DNA of 64,000 nt from NCBI GenBank assembly GCA_020848095.1, contig JADLAT010000015.1, positions 124,001 to 188,000 of the forward strand, read 5' to 3'. Made by a program: the position numbers and the translations under genes. Numbering within the stretch: the stretch's first letter is position 1; every line of letters starts with the position of its first letter. The DNA comes from Alphaproteobacteria bacterium. Lineage in GTDB: Bacteria > Pseudomonadota > Alphaproteobacteria > Micavibrionales > Micavibrionaceae. Below the pieces are notes generated by a model. The model worked only from the letters and a program-made list of their open reading frames with translations. It made no database searches and was not told the origin of the DNA. Positions 34,061 to 45,264 of this stretch are shown one piece after another.

Positions 34061-35170
34061 ATGGCACTGCAGGAAAGCAGGAACAAGGGGATAAAGCAAC
34101 ATATTGTAAAATATCGCGCGGCTTTGCTGCGCTGGTATGACGAAAACAGGCGCGTTATTCCCTGGCGCGCATTGCCGGGCCAGCGCCCAGACCCTTACGG
34201 TGTATGGCTTTCTGAAATTATGTGCCAGCAAACAACGGTGCAGGCGGTTAAGGCGTATTATCTGGAGTTTTTGCGCCGATGGCCCAGTGTTTTTGATCTC
34301 GCCGCCGCGAAGGAGGCTGATGTTATGGCCGCCTGGGCCGGGCTGGGTTACTATGCGCGTGCGCGCAATCTGCACCGTTGCGCCGGTATCATCGCTACAG
34401 ACCACGGCGGGGTGTTCCCGTCAGAGGAAAGCGCTTTGCTAAAATTACCCGGGATAGGCGCTTATACGGCTGCGGCCATCGCTGCCATTGCTTTTAACAA
34501 ACCGGCGGTCGTGGTGGATGGGAATGTAGAGCGTGTTATAGCCCGGTTTTTTGCAATTCGGGAAGCGCTTCCGGCGGTAAAGCCCCATCTCAAGGCTTTG
34601 GCGGCAGATTTTTATAAGGGTTTCAGCGAAAGGCCGGGCGATCTGGCACAGGCTTTTATGGATCTTGGGGCAACCATTTGTATCCCAAAGGCGCCCCGAT
34701 GCGAGATCTGTCCGCTACAAGCTGGCTGCGCGGGTTATAAGGAAGGCATCTCCGCGCAGTTACCCGTCCGGCTACGCTCAAGCATTAAGCCGCAGAGATA
34801 CGGCTATGTGTATTGGGTTGAAACGCCTGAGGGAGAGGTTCTTTTGCACAAAAGGCCACCGCAGGGCCTCTTGGGTGGGATGATCGGTTTGCCGACATCC
34901 TTCTGGGCGGGGGAGCGCGAGGCGCTTTCTCATGAGGACGTGAGCGGCTTTACGTCAAAAATTTGTGATTCCGGGCTGATGGTCACGCATGTCTTTACTC
35001 ATTTCAATTTAACCCTGTATTTGTGCCGGGCGTGCATAAATTCAGGAGATATACCCTCCGATACCGGATTCTATCTGGCAATGCCCGCGCCGGAGATTGC
35101 AAAGATGCCTTCTGTATTTCAAAAGGCTGCCCGGCTCTTCAACGCGCCCATGGTTAACAGCGAAGGTTGA
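34061..35170 (+). CDS. mutY: A/G-specific adenine glycosylase MutY
   Basis: 369 aa. Removes adenine mispaired with 8-oxoguanine. Helix-hairpin-helix LLKLPGIGAYTAAAIAAIAF, catalytic Asp in VVVDGNVERVIARFF, Fe-S ligands C-x6-C-x2-C-x5-C ending CEICPLQAGC, and a C-terminal Nudix-like domain for 8-oxoG recognition (TPEGEVLLHKRPPQGLLGGM, THFNLTLYLC). The N-terminal PWRALPGQRPDPYGVWLSEI is typical. Confidence 0.97.
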   Translation: MALQESRNKGIKQHIVKYRAALLRWYDENRRVIPWRALPGQRPDPYGVWLSEIMCQQTTVQAVKAYYLEFLRRWPSVFDLAAAKEADVMAAWAGLGYYARARNLHRCAGIIATDHGGVFPSEESALLKLPGIGAYTAAAIAAIAFNKPAVVVDGNVERVIARFFAIREALPAVKPHLKALAADFYKGFSERPGDLAQAFMDLGATICIPKAPRCEICPLQAGCAGYKEGISAQLPVRLRSSIKPQRYGYVYWVETPEGEVLLHKRPPQGLLGGMIGLPTSFWAGEREALSHEDVSGFTSKICDSGLMVTHVFTHFNLTLYLCRACINSGDIPSDTGFYLAMPAPEIAKMPSVFQKAARLFNAPMVNSEG

Positions 35171-35226
35171 TACCGAAGGCGACAACCTCTATAATGAATG
35201 TAGAGATATATGGTGGGCGGTTTTTT

Positions 35227-36156
35227 ATGTTTAACGGGTTAAAAGTTCTATTCTTTGGAGTGCTGGTGTGTTTGCTGCCGGCTGCGTCCGTGTGCGCGCA
35301 AGCCTCTCCCCCCAAGAATGTTCGCTACGAAATTCCGACAATGTCTACCCTATCCATGCTGTATTGGGCCATCGGCAAGCTGGATCTGCAGGATAATACG
35401 GACGTTGATAATTATATGTTCATCAACGAATGCGGTCTTTACAGGGATTTTTATCATAATGAGTTTGAATGGGGCTCTGTGCGCAATGCCGGACGAAAAT
35501 ACCTCATGGAAAATAAGAAAAATTTTCCTACGCGTTTTGAATATGTCCAGCGTATTCGTCTTGGGGAATATAATGTTGATAAAGAGTATTTTGATATAGT
35601 TGAGCAGGATAAAATTCTGGGGGGGCGGAGCTTTGAAATTTTAGCGAGAGACGTAGAGGAGTATATATGCGATGAGCCTGTAAGCGATCTTAAGGGGTAC
35701 CCCAAGGGCTTATATGTGGAGCTTAATCGTCCGGTGAATCTTGATAAGGTTTATGTGCCTCGCGCGCTCGCAGAAGAATACATAGAAAGGAAGCTTGAAG
35801 TCTTTAAAAAGTTGCCTGTTAGTAGGCAAACCAGAAAAATAGCTCTGGAAATTCGCGATGCTTATTTGGTGATGAAGGTGCGCATTTTAGCTTATGATCA
35901 GGAGGTTGATCTGACTTCGGGACTGGCTTTAAAGCTGGCTAAAGTGTTATCAACGCTCGAGGGATATGAAATTTACGGTGATAAGGAACGTAAAAATCTC
36001 CTTTTTGTTGAAAATCACGACAATGTGAGGGTGCGCTCTGTCGGGGAAACCGACTTAAGAGAAAAATATGAAGAGCGACTGGCCAGGCACGCTGCGGAAC
36101 TTAAAGACAAAGAGACGGCAAGAAAAGCCAAGCTGGAAAGCGTGGAAAATCTATAG
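35227..36156 (+). CDS. Exported protein of unknown function, DUF4852-like
   Basis: 309 aa from the ATG at 35227, chosen because a signal peptide starts there (MFNGLKVLFFGVLVCLLP, cleavage after VCAQ or nearby). The mature protein is rich in Tyr, Glu and Lys. Conserved-looking parts include LSMLYWAIGKLDLQD, INECGLYRDFYHNEFEW and FPTRFEYVQRIRLG, which recall DUF4852, a family I know only as uncharacterised; this is from memory. The C-terminus is a charged helix. It is more A/T rich than mutY and sits between mutY and ccrM, where most relatives have no gene. Confidence 0.65.
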   Translation: MFNGLKVLFFGVLVCLLPAASVCAQASPPKNVRYEIPTMSTLSMLYWAIGKLDLQDNTDVDNYMFINECGLYRDFYHNEFEWGSVRNAGRKYLMENKKNFPTRFEYVQRIRLGEYNVDKEYFDIVEQDKILGGRSFEILARDVEEYICDEPVSDLKGYPKGLYVELNRPVNLDKVYVPRALAEEYIERKLEVFKKLPVSRQTRKIALEIRDAYLVMKVRILAYDQEVDLTSGLALKLAKVLSTLEGYEIYGDKERKNLLFVENHDNVRVRSVGETDLREKYEERLARHAAELKDKETARKAKLESVENL

Positions 36157-36194
36157 AAATTCACCCTTGATACATTGGGCACGAACGCGCGATA

Positions 36195-37402
<1,208 letters not shown>

Positions 37403-37466
37403 AGGAGATTAGTTACATTGCCGGCAATATTTTTCTGGGGGAGGTAAGCGGGGGCAGAATTATAAA

Positions 37467-38774
37467 TTAGTCATTCGATAGATCGTATTCTTTACCCAAA
37501 ACGCCTTTGCTTTCATCGCCCCATGTTTTTGGTTTGATCCATACGGTTTTACCTTGCATGTTGATAAAACGCGGGTGTTTGTATGTTCTTCGGTGTCCCC
37601 TGCGAGAGTGTAACCTTCTCGGCTCAGTATTCGTCACAGGAGACGATTTTACGATCTCTTGTGGTTCCGGTTTAATAATATGGTAGTCATAATAAGGGTC
37701 TCGTTCTAGCCGACCGATTTGAATACGTTTTCTTGTTGGGGGTGCAATATTTATAATTTGAGTATGTGTGTCGTTTAATTTTTTTACAAAAGGTAAGAGC
37801 ATAAATAGAAATTTATTTGCCACACCTTCAGCGGTTGTGCCGGGTTCCGGATACCAGGTTTTTGTTTCTTCATGTTGCACGTAAGCAAGTCTTAATTTGT
37901 TATTTTTTGTGCTCCATAAGGGGCACACTGGCATAAGCATCACTCTTTTGTAGTCTCCTTTATCGACAACAATGAGATGCGCTATGTACTCATCTTCTCC
38001 ATATTCAGTAGCGAAAGCAAAAACCTTGTCCGCTATATGAGATTCACTTCCAGAGTTATCTAAAAAATCCACTTCGAAAAAACATGACTTGAAAGGCAAG
38101 CGGAATAAATCTCCGTTTTGCTTGTTGTCATAGAAAAATGATGCAGATTCAGGATTCCTGCTTGGGGTCTCTACCGACCCCAGGTTGAATTTCATTGCTT
38201 CAGGAATGTGCTCAATGAAGCCTTCTGTTATTGAAGTCATAAATATTTTTTGAGGATCTATGAATGCTGAATGTTCAGTATAGCGCTGCCTGAACTTTTT
38301 CAAATAGTCTCGGATTTTATGCGCGGATCCTGCCACGTAAGGCTTTTCATCGTTCTGATCTATTAATATGGCGTGCATCTCCGCGCAGGCGAGATGATCT
38401 GCCCGCGTAATTCCCATGTGTTGACAGGCCTTCTTATAAGCCATGCGGCTGGAGCAGGCGAAAATAGTATCTTTCCCATTCCGCATGGAAGCCTCGAGTA
38501 TGTCTGCAAGCTCATGATCGTCGTTCAGGCGAATGACTTTAGGTTCCGTAAATTCAGCTCTCAGGCTTGATATAAATACTTTGACTTTGTTGCTAAAGTT
38601 ATCCTGTTTTTTGAGTTGCGCTATTTTTTCATGGGCCGCAGCAACGCTTTCCTCCAAAGTGTGTTTAGAGGCGTTATCAGCAATGAGGAGAGAGAAATAA
38701 GCTGGGCCGCTGGATGTCTTATACTGACCAGCAACGCCATTTCCTGTTTTTATTGGTTCGAGGTTCTCAGGCAT
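37467..38774 (-). CDS. Large hypothetical protein with basic phage-like tail motif
   Basis: 435 aa from the ATG at 38774 (AGGA 9 bases upstream). No membrane segment. The N-terminal part has SSGPAYFSLLIADNASKHTLEESV; the middle holds DHLACAEMHAIL; later parts are mixed alpha/beta. The last 50 residues (RRLHSRRGHRRTYKHPRF, then GKTVWIKPKTWGDESKG) resemble a basic 'RGHxRxYxxGKxVWVxP' tail that I recall from phage and plasmid hypothetical proteins. Codon use is A/T richer than neighbours. It interrupts the usual ccrM/rnhB neighbourhood. Function unknown. Confidence 0.65.
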   Translation of the reverse strand: MPENLEPIKTGNGVAGQYKTSSGPAYFSLLIADNASKHTLEESVAAAHEKIAQLKKQDNFSNKVKVFISSLRAEFTEPKVIRLNDDHELADILEASMRNGKDTIFACSSRMAYKKACQHMGITRADHLACAEMHAILIDQNDEKPYVAGSAHKIRDYLKKFRQRYTEHSAFIDPQKIFMTSITEGFIEHIPEAMKFNLGSVETPSRNPESASFFYDNKQNGDLFRLPFKSCFFEVDFLDNSGSESHIADKVFAFATEYGEDEYIAHLIVVDKGDYKRVMLMPVCPLWSTKNNKLRLAYVQHEETKTWYPEPGTTAEGVANKFLFMLLPFVKKLNDTHTQIINIAPPTRKRIQIGRLERDPYYDYHIIKPEPQEIVKSSPVTNTEPRRLHSRRGHRRTYKHPRFINMQGKTVWIKPKTWGDESKGVLGKEYDLSND

Positions 38775-38817
38775 GCTCGTCCTATAGCATGCGATATGAA
38801 AATAGTTCAAGTGAAAA

Positions 38818-39474
38818 TTATAGATTCTGAATAATGTACCCGCGCACCGGACCGAAGCTCCGTCGGTGGTGTCGCGTGATGCCGTGGCGCATTATGGCTT
38901 CACGATGCTCCGCCGTGGGATAGCCGGCATTGCGGTCCCAGCCATAATACGGGTGCTGTGCGTGCAGTTCGCGCATGAGCGCGTCACGGTGAGCCTTGGC
39001 GATGATCGATGCGGCGGCGATGGAAATTGAGCGAGCATCTCCACCAATAATGGCGCTGGCCGGGCAGGGCAGGGCATGCGGAGTCCGGTTACCATCCACC
39101 AGCGCGTGCGCGAATGTCTGTCCCGCCCCCGCGCAGGCCAGCCGCATGGCTTTGAGGGAGGCTTGAAGAATATTGATCTCATCTATCTCTTCTGGCCCGA
39201 TTTCTGCGATGCTCCAGAGGCAGTGCTGGCGGATCAGGGTGTTCAGCTCCCCCAGTTTTATCGTGCTAAGTTTCTTGCTGTCGCGGATACGGGGAACGAA
39301 GGGAAGTGTGCGGCTGTCTTCGGGGATGTGGACGCAGGCGGCAACCACAGGTCCGGCCAGCGGCCCGCGCCCGACTTCGTCCAGCCCGCATACGGGGCCA
39401 TTAAAGCCGTCCTCAAGGCAAAAATCAGGGGCGGCGTTAGCTCTTAAGGCTTTTGCTTGCGATTTCATAAACAT
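38818..39474 (-). CDS. rnhB: Ribonuclease HII
   Basis: 218 aa. Cuts RNA in RNA-DNA hybrids and single ribonucleotides in DNA. The Asp-Glu start of the active site is in VCGLDEVGRGPLAGPVVAACV; further family parts are RDSKKLS, HALVDGNRTP and AAASIIAKAHRDALM, and YGWDRNAGYPTAEH. The start overlaps the end of pepN by 38 bases on the same strand, so the two are cotranscribed. An ATG two codons later is also possible. Confidence 0.96.
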   Translation of the reverse strand: MFMKSQAKALRANAAPDFCLEDGFNGPVCGLDEVGRGPLAGPVVAACVHIPEDSRTLPFVPRIRDSKKLSTIKLGELNTLIRQHCLWSIAEIGPEEIDEINILQASLKAMRLACAGAGQTFAHALVDGNRTPHALPCPASAIIGGDARSISIAAASIIAKAHRDALMRELHAQHPYYGWDRNAGYPTAEHREAIMRHGITRHHRRSFGPVRGYIIQNL

Positions 39475-42070
39475 CGGGTGCGAGATCAGGTTGCTCCAAA
39501 ATACGGGCGAGGCAGGCTTTGATTTTATCCTGCCTGTCCGGGCTATAGCCTTTCCAGCCGCGCAAGGGCGTTAACAGATTAGAGGCCATCTGCGGATTTA
39601 TGCTGTTCAGCGCGATGATGGCATCGGTTAGAAACGTATAGCCGCTCCCGTCCGCGGCGTGAAAGGCGGCAGGGTTGTTCATGGCAAAGCTACCATAAAG
39701 TGCGCGCGCTCTATTCGGATTTTTTATATTAAAATCAGTGTGTTTTGATAGTTTTTTAATGTTATTTATTACATCGCTGCGCGTTGATAAAGCCTGCAGA
39801 GAAAACCACTTATCAACAACGAGTTCAAAATCTTTGAATTTGTTGTAAAAGTGATTGAACGCTTCTTGTGATTCTGGTTTTTCGCTATGCGTTAAAATGC
39901 CCAGTGCGGCAACGCGGTCAGTCATGTTCGTTGCGCTGTCGTAGAGCATCTTCGCCCTGGATGTGCAGTTCATTCCGTAATGCGATGATAAAATTGGTAA
40001 AATCGCGTTTTTAAGATCGCGTTTTGCAACGGCCTCCGGCTTTGCAGAAAATGGGCCGTCTCCGGCGTGCTTCAGATCACCGTAAAGCGTTTCCAGCGCA
40101 TCTCTGTGCGCCGCCTTTATCGCTTTGAGGAATAATTGCCGTGCCTCATGTATTTGTGGCGGGTTAGCGTGTTTACGCTCTTGCTCAAGAAGGCCAACGG
40201 CGGGCGGCGTTAAGGCCCGCGCAAGCAGGGCGTAATCCGCGCCCGGTCTGCCCGCTTCTTCTATGAGCAAACCCACAGCCTTCAGCGCCAGAGGTGAGGC
40301 CGCAGGCTCCGCCTGTGCCTCTAATGCATCACATAATGCATGGAGCGCACCGCCATAGAGCTTTTGTGCGGCTTCCCAGCGGTTAAAACCATCAGAATCG
40401 TGAGCCATCAAAAACGCCAGATCATCCGGCGTTAAATCAGTTTTCAACTTTACCGGGGCCGAAAAATTCCGCAGGACAGACGGCACAGGCCGGGCCTCTA
40501 TGTTTTTAAAGACATAGGTTTCCTGAGCGGTTTTAAGCTCCAGCAGCGCGCTTGTCCGGCCATCACCCATATTCATATCCTGCCCATTATTCGGATCAAG
40601 AAGTCCGATAATAACCGGAATATGTGCCGGGCTTTTCTCACTTTGGCCCGGTGTGGCTGGAATGCTTTGGGCGAGTGTGATGCTGTAGGTTTTCTCAGCC
40701 TGATCGTAATGCCCGCTAAAGCGCAGCTCCGGCGTTCCGGCCTGTGAATACCATAATCTGAATTGCGCGAGGTCAACGCCGCTGGCCTCTTCGAGGCAGC
40801 GCACAAAATCCTCACAGGTTACGGCTTGTCCGTCATGGCGTTTAAAATATAGATCCGTCCCGGCGCGGTATTTTTTCGGCCCCAGCAAGCTGTGCAGCAT
40901 GCGAATAACTTCCGCGCCTTTTTTATAGACGGTCATCGTATAGAAGTTATTGATCTCTATATAATTATCCGGACGGATAGGGTGAGCAAGCGGCCCGGCA
41001 TCCTCCGGAAACTGTGAACGGCGCAGGGCGGTTACACTATCAATCCTTTGCACCGCGCGGGAATTCATATCGGCGGAAAACTCCTGATCCCTGAAGACGG
41101 TCAGGCCTTCCTTTAAGGAAAGCTGGAACCAGTCACGGCAGGTCACGCGGTTTCCGCTCCAATTGTGGAAATATTCATGCGCAATGACGCTCTCTACGCG
41201 GCCAAAATCCAGATCGGTTGCCGTATCCGGATGAGCCAGCACCAGCGCGGTGTTAAAAATATTGAGCGATTTATTCTCCATCGCCCCCATATTGAAATCG
41301 CTCACGGCAACGATGTTAAACAGATCCAGATCATATTCCAGCCCGTAAACATCCTCATCCCATTTCATGGATTTCTTGAGCGATTCCATGGCATGCGCGC
41401 ATTGCGGTTCATCACCCGGTCTCACATAGATGTAAAGGTTCACAATTCGCCCGGAAATTGTCTTATATGTATCCTCTACCCGCGCCAGATCTCCGGCCAC
41501 GAGCGCAAATAAATAACACGGCTTGGGGAAGGGGTCGTGCCAGAGCGTATAATGCCGCCCATCATCCAAAAGGCCTTCATCAGTTTTATTACCGTTAGAA
41601 AGCAACACCGGGAATTTCTTGTCCGCCTCAATGCGCACGGTATAAACACTCAAAACATCCGGGCGATCGGGGAAATAGGTAATGCGGCGAAAGCCTTCCG
41701 CCTCGCACTGCGTGCAGTAATTGCCGCCCGATATGTACAGGCCCTCAAGCCGTGTATTTTGCGCCGGGTGAATGCGCGTAACGATTTCAAGATCAAAATG
41801 CTCATCCATGGGGCTGGCAAAGCGCAGAGAGGTATCATCCACCGTGTAATCCTGCAGCACCTCGCCGTTAATTTTAAGGGAGAGCAGATCCAGAGCTTCT
41901 CCGTTTAAAAAAACCTCATGGGTCTGTTTATCGGTTCGCTCAAAACGGGTTCTGGCGGTGACAATCGTTGCCTCCTCCCGCAGGTCAAAATCCAGCGCGG
42001 TCGAAACCACCCGAAAGGGGTAGGGCTTATAATCTTTAAGATAGACGGTCACAGGCATATCAGTTTTCAT
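39437..42070 (-). CDS. pepN: Aminopeptidase N (M1 family)
   Basis: 877 aa from the ATG at 42070 (MKTDMPVTVYLKD). Zinc aminopeptidase of the cytoplasm. Substrate motif GAMENKSLNIF, zinc motif HEYFHNWSGNRVTC with the distal Glu in LSLKEGLTVFRD. The C-terminal helical domain is full length (ends PDVYEIASKSL). Codon use in about 39700-39960 is A/T richer than the rest. Overlaps rnhB. Confidence 0.96.
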   Translation of the reverse strand: MKTDMPVTVYLKDYKPYPFRVVSTALDFDLREEATIVTARTRFERTDKQTHEVFLNGEALDLLSLKINGEVLQDYTVDDTSLRFASPMDEHFDLEIVTRIHPAQNTRLEGLYISGGNYCTQCEAEGFRRITYFPDRPDVLSVYTVRIEADKKFPVLLSNGNKTDEGLLDDGRHYTLWHDPFPKPCYLFALVAGDLARVEDTYKTISGRIVNLYIYVRPGDEPQCAHAMESLKKSMKWDEDVYGLEYDLDLFNIVAVSDFNMGAMENKSLNIFNTALVLAHPDTATDLDFGRVESVIAHEYFHNWSGNRVTCRDWFQLSLKEGLTVFRDQEFSADMNSRAVQRIDSVTALRRSQFPEDAGPLAHPIRPDNYIEINNFYTMTVYKKGAEVIRMLHSLLGPKKYRAGTDLYFKRHDGQAVTCEDFVRCLEEASGVDLAQFRLWYSQAGTPELRFSGHYDQAEKTYSITLAQSIPATPGQSEKSPAHIPVIIGLLDPNNGQDMNMGDGRTSALLELKTAQETYVFKNIEARPVPSVLRNFSAPVKLKTDLTPDDLAFLMAHDSDGFNRWEAAQKLYGGALHALCDALEAQAEPAASPLALKAVGLLIEEAGRPGADYALLARALTPPAVGLLEQERKHANPPQIHEARQLFLKAIKAAHRDALETLYGDLKHAGDGPFSAKPEAVAKRDLKNAILPILSSHYGMNCTSRAKMLYDSATNMTDRVAALGILTHSEKPESQEAFNHFYNKFKDFELVVDKWFSLQALSTRSDVINNIKKLSKHTDFNIKNPNRARALYGSFAMNNPAAFHAADGSGYTFLTDAIIALNSINPQMASNLLTPLRGWKGYSPDRQDKIKACLARILEQPDLAPDVYEIASKSLKS

Positions 42071-42146
42071 GCGTGTCACTCTAATGGTCGGAGGCGGGCA
42101 AGGCAAAGCCTTGTTTTTATTTCATCCAATGGATTTTTGTGTATGG

Positions 42147-43310
42147 CTAGCCCTTCGAAGAACTGTCTTGAATATCCAGAGTCAGGTCATTGCGGTGAAT
42201 AAGTTCGCTGCGGCCTGTGTAGCCAACAATCGCCCCGATTTCCTCGCTTCCGTGACCCATGATTTTCAGCGCGTCTTCAGTGTTATAGGCACTAAGCCCC
42301 ATGCCGAGTTTTTCACCCTCAAGGGTTCTGATCTCGATGACATCGCCGCGCTCAAAATTCCCTTCGATGCGCCGCACACCAACGGGCAGGAGACTCTTGC
42401 CGCTCTTAAGTGCTGTTTGCGCCCCGTTATCAATGAAAACACGCCCCTTGGGGCGTAAATGAGCCTGAATCCATTTCTTTCGGGCGCTTTTATGTGTGCT
42501 GGAGGCCAGAAACAAGGTCGTGCGCGTGTCTTTGTCCGTTAAGATATGAGCCAGGGCATGGTTTTGTACGCCCTTGGCGATCACCATATGAATGCCGGAG
42601 CGGGTGGCGGAAAGCGCGGCGTCGACCTTGCTTTTCATGCCGCCGGTGCTCAGACCCGGAACCGCATCGCCGGCCATTTTCGTATGTTCATCGCTCAGAC
42701 GCTCCACCAGAGGAATATGCACCGCGCCGGGGTCAATATCAGGGTTGGCGGTGTAAAGCCCATCCGTTGTGGAGAGCAGCAATACGCAATCGGCCTGCGT
42801 CATTTGCGCAACGCGTGCGGCAAGGCGGTCATTGTCACCAAAACGAATCTCGCCGGTGGATATAGTGTCATTCTCATTGATGACGGGGATAATGCCCTGA
42901 TCAAGCAAGGCGTTCAGCGTGGCTCTGGCATTGAGGTGCATGCGGCGGTTTTCGGTCTCGGACATTGTGAGCAAGACCTGCGCCAGCGGCAGGCCGCATT
43001 TGGCAAAGGCTTCGTGATAGCCGTGAAACAGATGATATTGCCCCACGGCGGAGGCAGCCTGTTTTTTTTCCAGCGCGATGGTCTGCGGCGCAATTCCCAA
43101 AGGTATGTTCATCGCCTTGCGGCCCAGCGCCACCGCGCCCGAAGAGACGATAATGATCTTGCATTTTGTGGCCAGATGTTCGCGAATATCCTGCGCCAGA
43201 GCCTCCAGCCAGCCGGCTTTTATGCCGTTGCCATCGCTTTGGGCGACCAGCGCAGTGCCGATTTTAATAATCAGAATGCGGGCATTCTTTAAAACGTGAG
43301 GCGTATCCAT
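42147..43310 (-). CDS. proB: Glutamate 5-kinase
   Basis: 387 aa from the ATG at 43310; the extra frame upstream belongs to the obgE strand shadow. First step of proline synthesis. The amino-acid kinase domain covers about residues 1-260 (IIKIGTALVAQSDGN, IIVSSGAVALGRKA, VINENDTISTGEIRFGDNDRL, GGMKSKVDAAL). A C-terminal PUA domain follows (KGRVFIDNGAQTALKSGKSLLPVG). Starts 4 bases after obgE. proA is 19 kb away. Confidence 0.96.
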   Translation of the reverse strand: MDTPHVLKNARILIIKIGTALVAQSDGNGIKAGWLEALAQDIREHLATKCKIIIVSSGAVALGRKAMNIPLGIAPQTIALEKKQAASAVGQYHLFHGYHEAFAKCGLPLAQVLLTMSETENRRMHLNARATLNALLDQGIIPVINENDTISTGEIRFGDNDRLAARVAQMTQADCVLLLSTTDGLYTANPDIDPGAVHIPLVERLSDEHTKMAGDAVPGLSTGGMKSKVDAALSATRSGIHMVIAKGVQNHALAHILTDKDTRTTLFLASSTHKSARKKWIQAHLRPKGRVFIDNGAQTALKSGKSLLPVGVRRIEGNFERGDVIEIRTLEGEKLGMGLSAYNTEDALKIMGHGSEEIGAIVGYTGRSELIHRNDLTLDIQDSSSKG

Positions 43311-43314
43311 TTTC

Positions 43315-44379
<1,065 letters not shown>

Positions 44380-44403
44380 TTATATGCCTAAAATTATCAA
44401 ACT

Positions 44404-44435
44404 AAAAAAGGGAAAGGCTCTCGTCCTTTCCCTTT
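44404..44435 (-). terminator. Terminator after rplU-rpmA
   Basis: Perfect 11-bp stem (44407-44417 with 44425-44435), 7-base loop, and six T on the minus strand (44409-44404). It lies between rpmA and obgE. Confidence 0.85.
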
Positions 44436-44470
44436 ATAGACTAAAGCCGAACTAGACCGGCGGCGGAAAC

Positions 44471-44758
44471 TTATTCTGCCGCTTGCTGCGCTTGCTGCTG
44501 GTCGTTGGCCGGAACCACATTAACGATAGGGCGCCCCTGAGCACCTCTGGAGAACAGGACCTGCCCGTCAACCAAAGAGAAGATCGTGTGATCTTTGCCA
44601 AGCCCGACATTCTTGCCGGGTTTGTATTTCGTGCCGCGCTGGCGGATAATGATATTGCCGGCAAGGATTTCCTCGCCGCCGAATTTTTTAACGCCAAGGC
44701 GACGACCGGCGGAGTCGCGTCCGTTTCTGGAACTGCCGCCTGCTTTTTTGGTTGCCAT
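44471..44758 (-). CDS. rpmA: Ribosomal protein bL27
   Basis: 95 aa. [20 protein letters not shown] is the classic bL27 N-terminus, which reaches the peptidyl transferase centre; then [16 protein letters not shown] and [14 protein letters not shown]. Follows rplU by 34 bases. Confidence 0.98.
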   Translation of the reverse strand: MATKKAGGSSRNGRDSAGRRLGVKKFGGEEILAGNIIIRQRGTKYKPGKNVGLGKDHTIFSLVDGQVLFSRGAQGRPIVNVVPANDQQQAQQAAE

Positions 44759-44792
44759 AATCTAAGCTCCTGTTTTATCCGTTGCAAAAGCC

Positions 44793-45107
44793 TTAAGCGG
44801 CTTTGATTTCCTTAATTTGCAGCAAGGTCAGGTCCTGACGGTGTCCTTTTTTGCGGCGGTAATTTTGACGGCGCTTCTTTTTGAAGACGATGATCTTCGG
44901 TGCACGTTTTTGTGCAAGCACTTCAACGACAACCTTGGCACCGGCGATGAAGGGTGCGCCAATGGTAGAAGTCTTATCGTTACCGATAAAAAGAACTTCC
45001 TCCATGTCGAAGGTTTTACCAGCCTCGACATCAAGCTTGCCAACCTCGATCTTGTCATCCTTTTGGACTTTATACTGTTTTCCACCAGTGCGAATTACTG
45101 CGAACAT
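44793..45107 (-). CDS. rplU: Ribosomal protein bL21
   Basis: 104 aa. [18 protein letters not shown] start, then [20 protein letters not shown], the rRNA-binding loop. First gene of the rplU-rpmA unit, with a TTGACA promoter and a leader of about 65 bases that includes a small hairpin. Confidence 0.98.
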   Translation of the reverse strand: MFAVIRTGGKQYKVQKDDKIEVGKLDVEAGKTFDMEEVLFIGNDKTSTIGAPFIAGAKVVVEVLAQKRAPKIIVFKKKRRQNYRRKKGHRQDLTLLQIKEIKAA

Positions 45108-45177
45108 TTCTCAATACCTATTGCTTCTCGTGATAACGACTGCAAACAGCCGTCAACGACGTCTATCCGAAGGTGGG

Positions 45178-45206
45178 AAATAAACACATAAGCCGGGAGG
45201 TGTCAA
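45178..45206 (-). promoter_or_regulatory. Promoter of rplU-rpmA, TTGACA-17-TTATTT
   Basis: Minus-strand -35 TTGACA (45206-45201), 17-base spacer and -10 TTATTT (45183-45178). The remaining leader can form a hairpin near 45137-45157 (ACGACTG with CAGCCGT). Confidence 0.6.
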
Positions 45207-45264
45207 GAAATTCTCTTTTTCTTCGGCCTAAATAAACGGATGAAGAGGGTAATGCGCGTATAAG

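Noticed and set aside
37417..37428. 12-bp palindrome ATTGCCGGCAAT followed by T residues as a terminator
   Set aside because: The stem could only be 4 bp with a 4-base loop, too weak; it might be a protein site but nothing supports this.
38340..38420. Deaminase active site in the large orphan (CAEMHAI)
   Set aside because: The second zinc motif PCxxC does not follow at the expected distance, so the resemblance to cytidine-deaminase folds is not supported.
42546..43292. 248-codon frame on the plus strand opposite proB
   Set aside because: Fully inside proB in antisense, rich in Gly/His/Arg typical of shadow frames, no ribosome site or family match.
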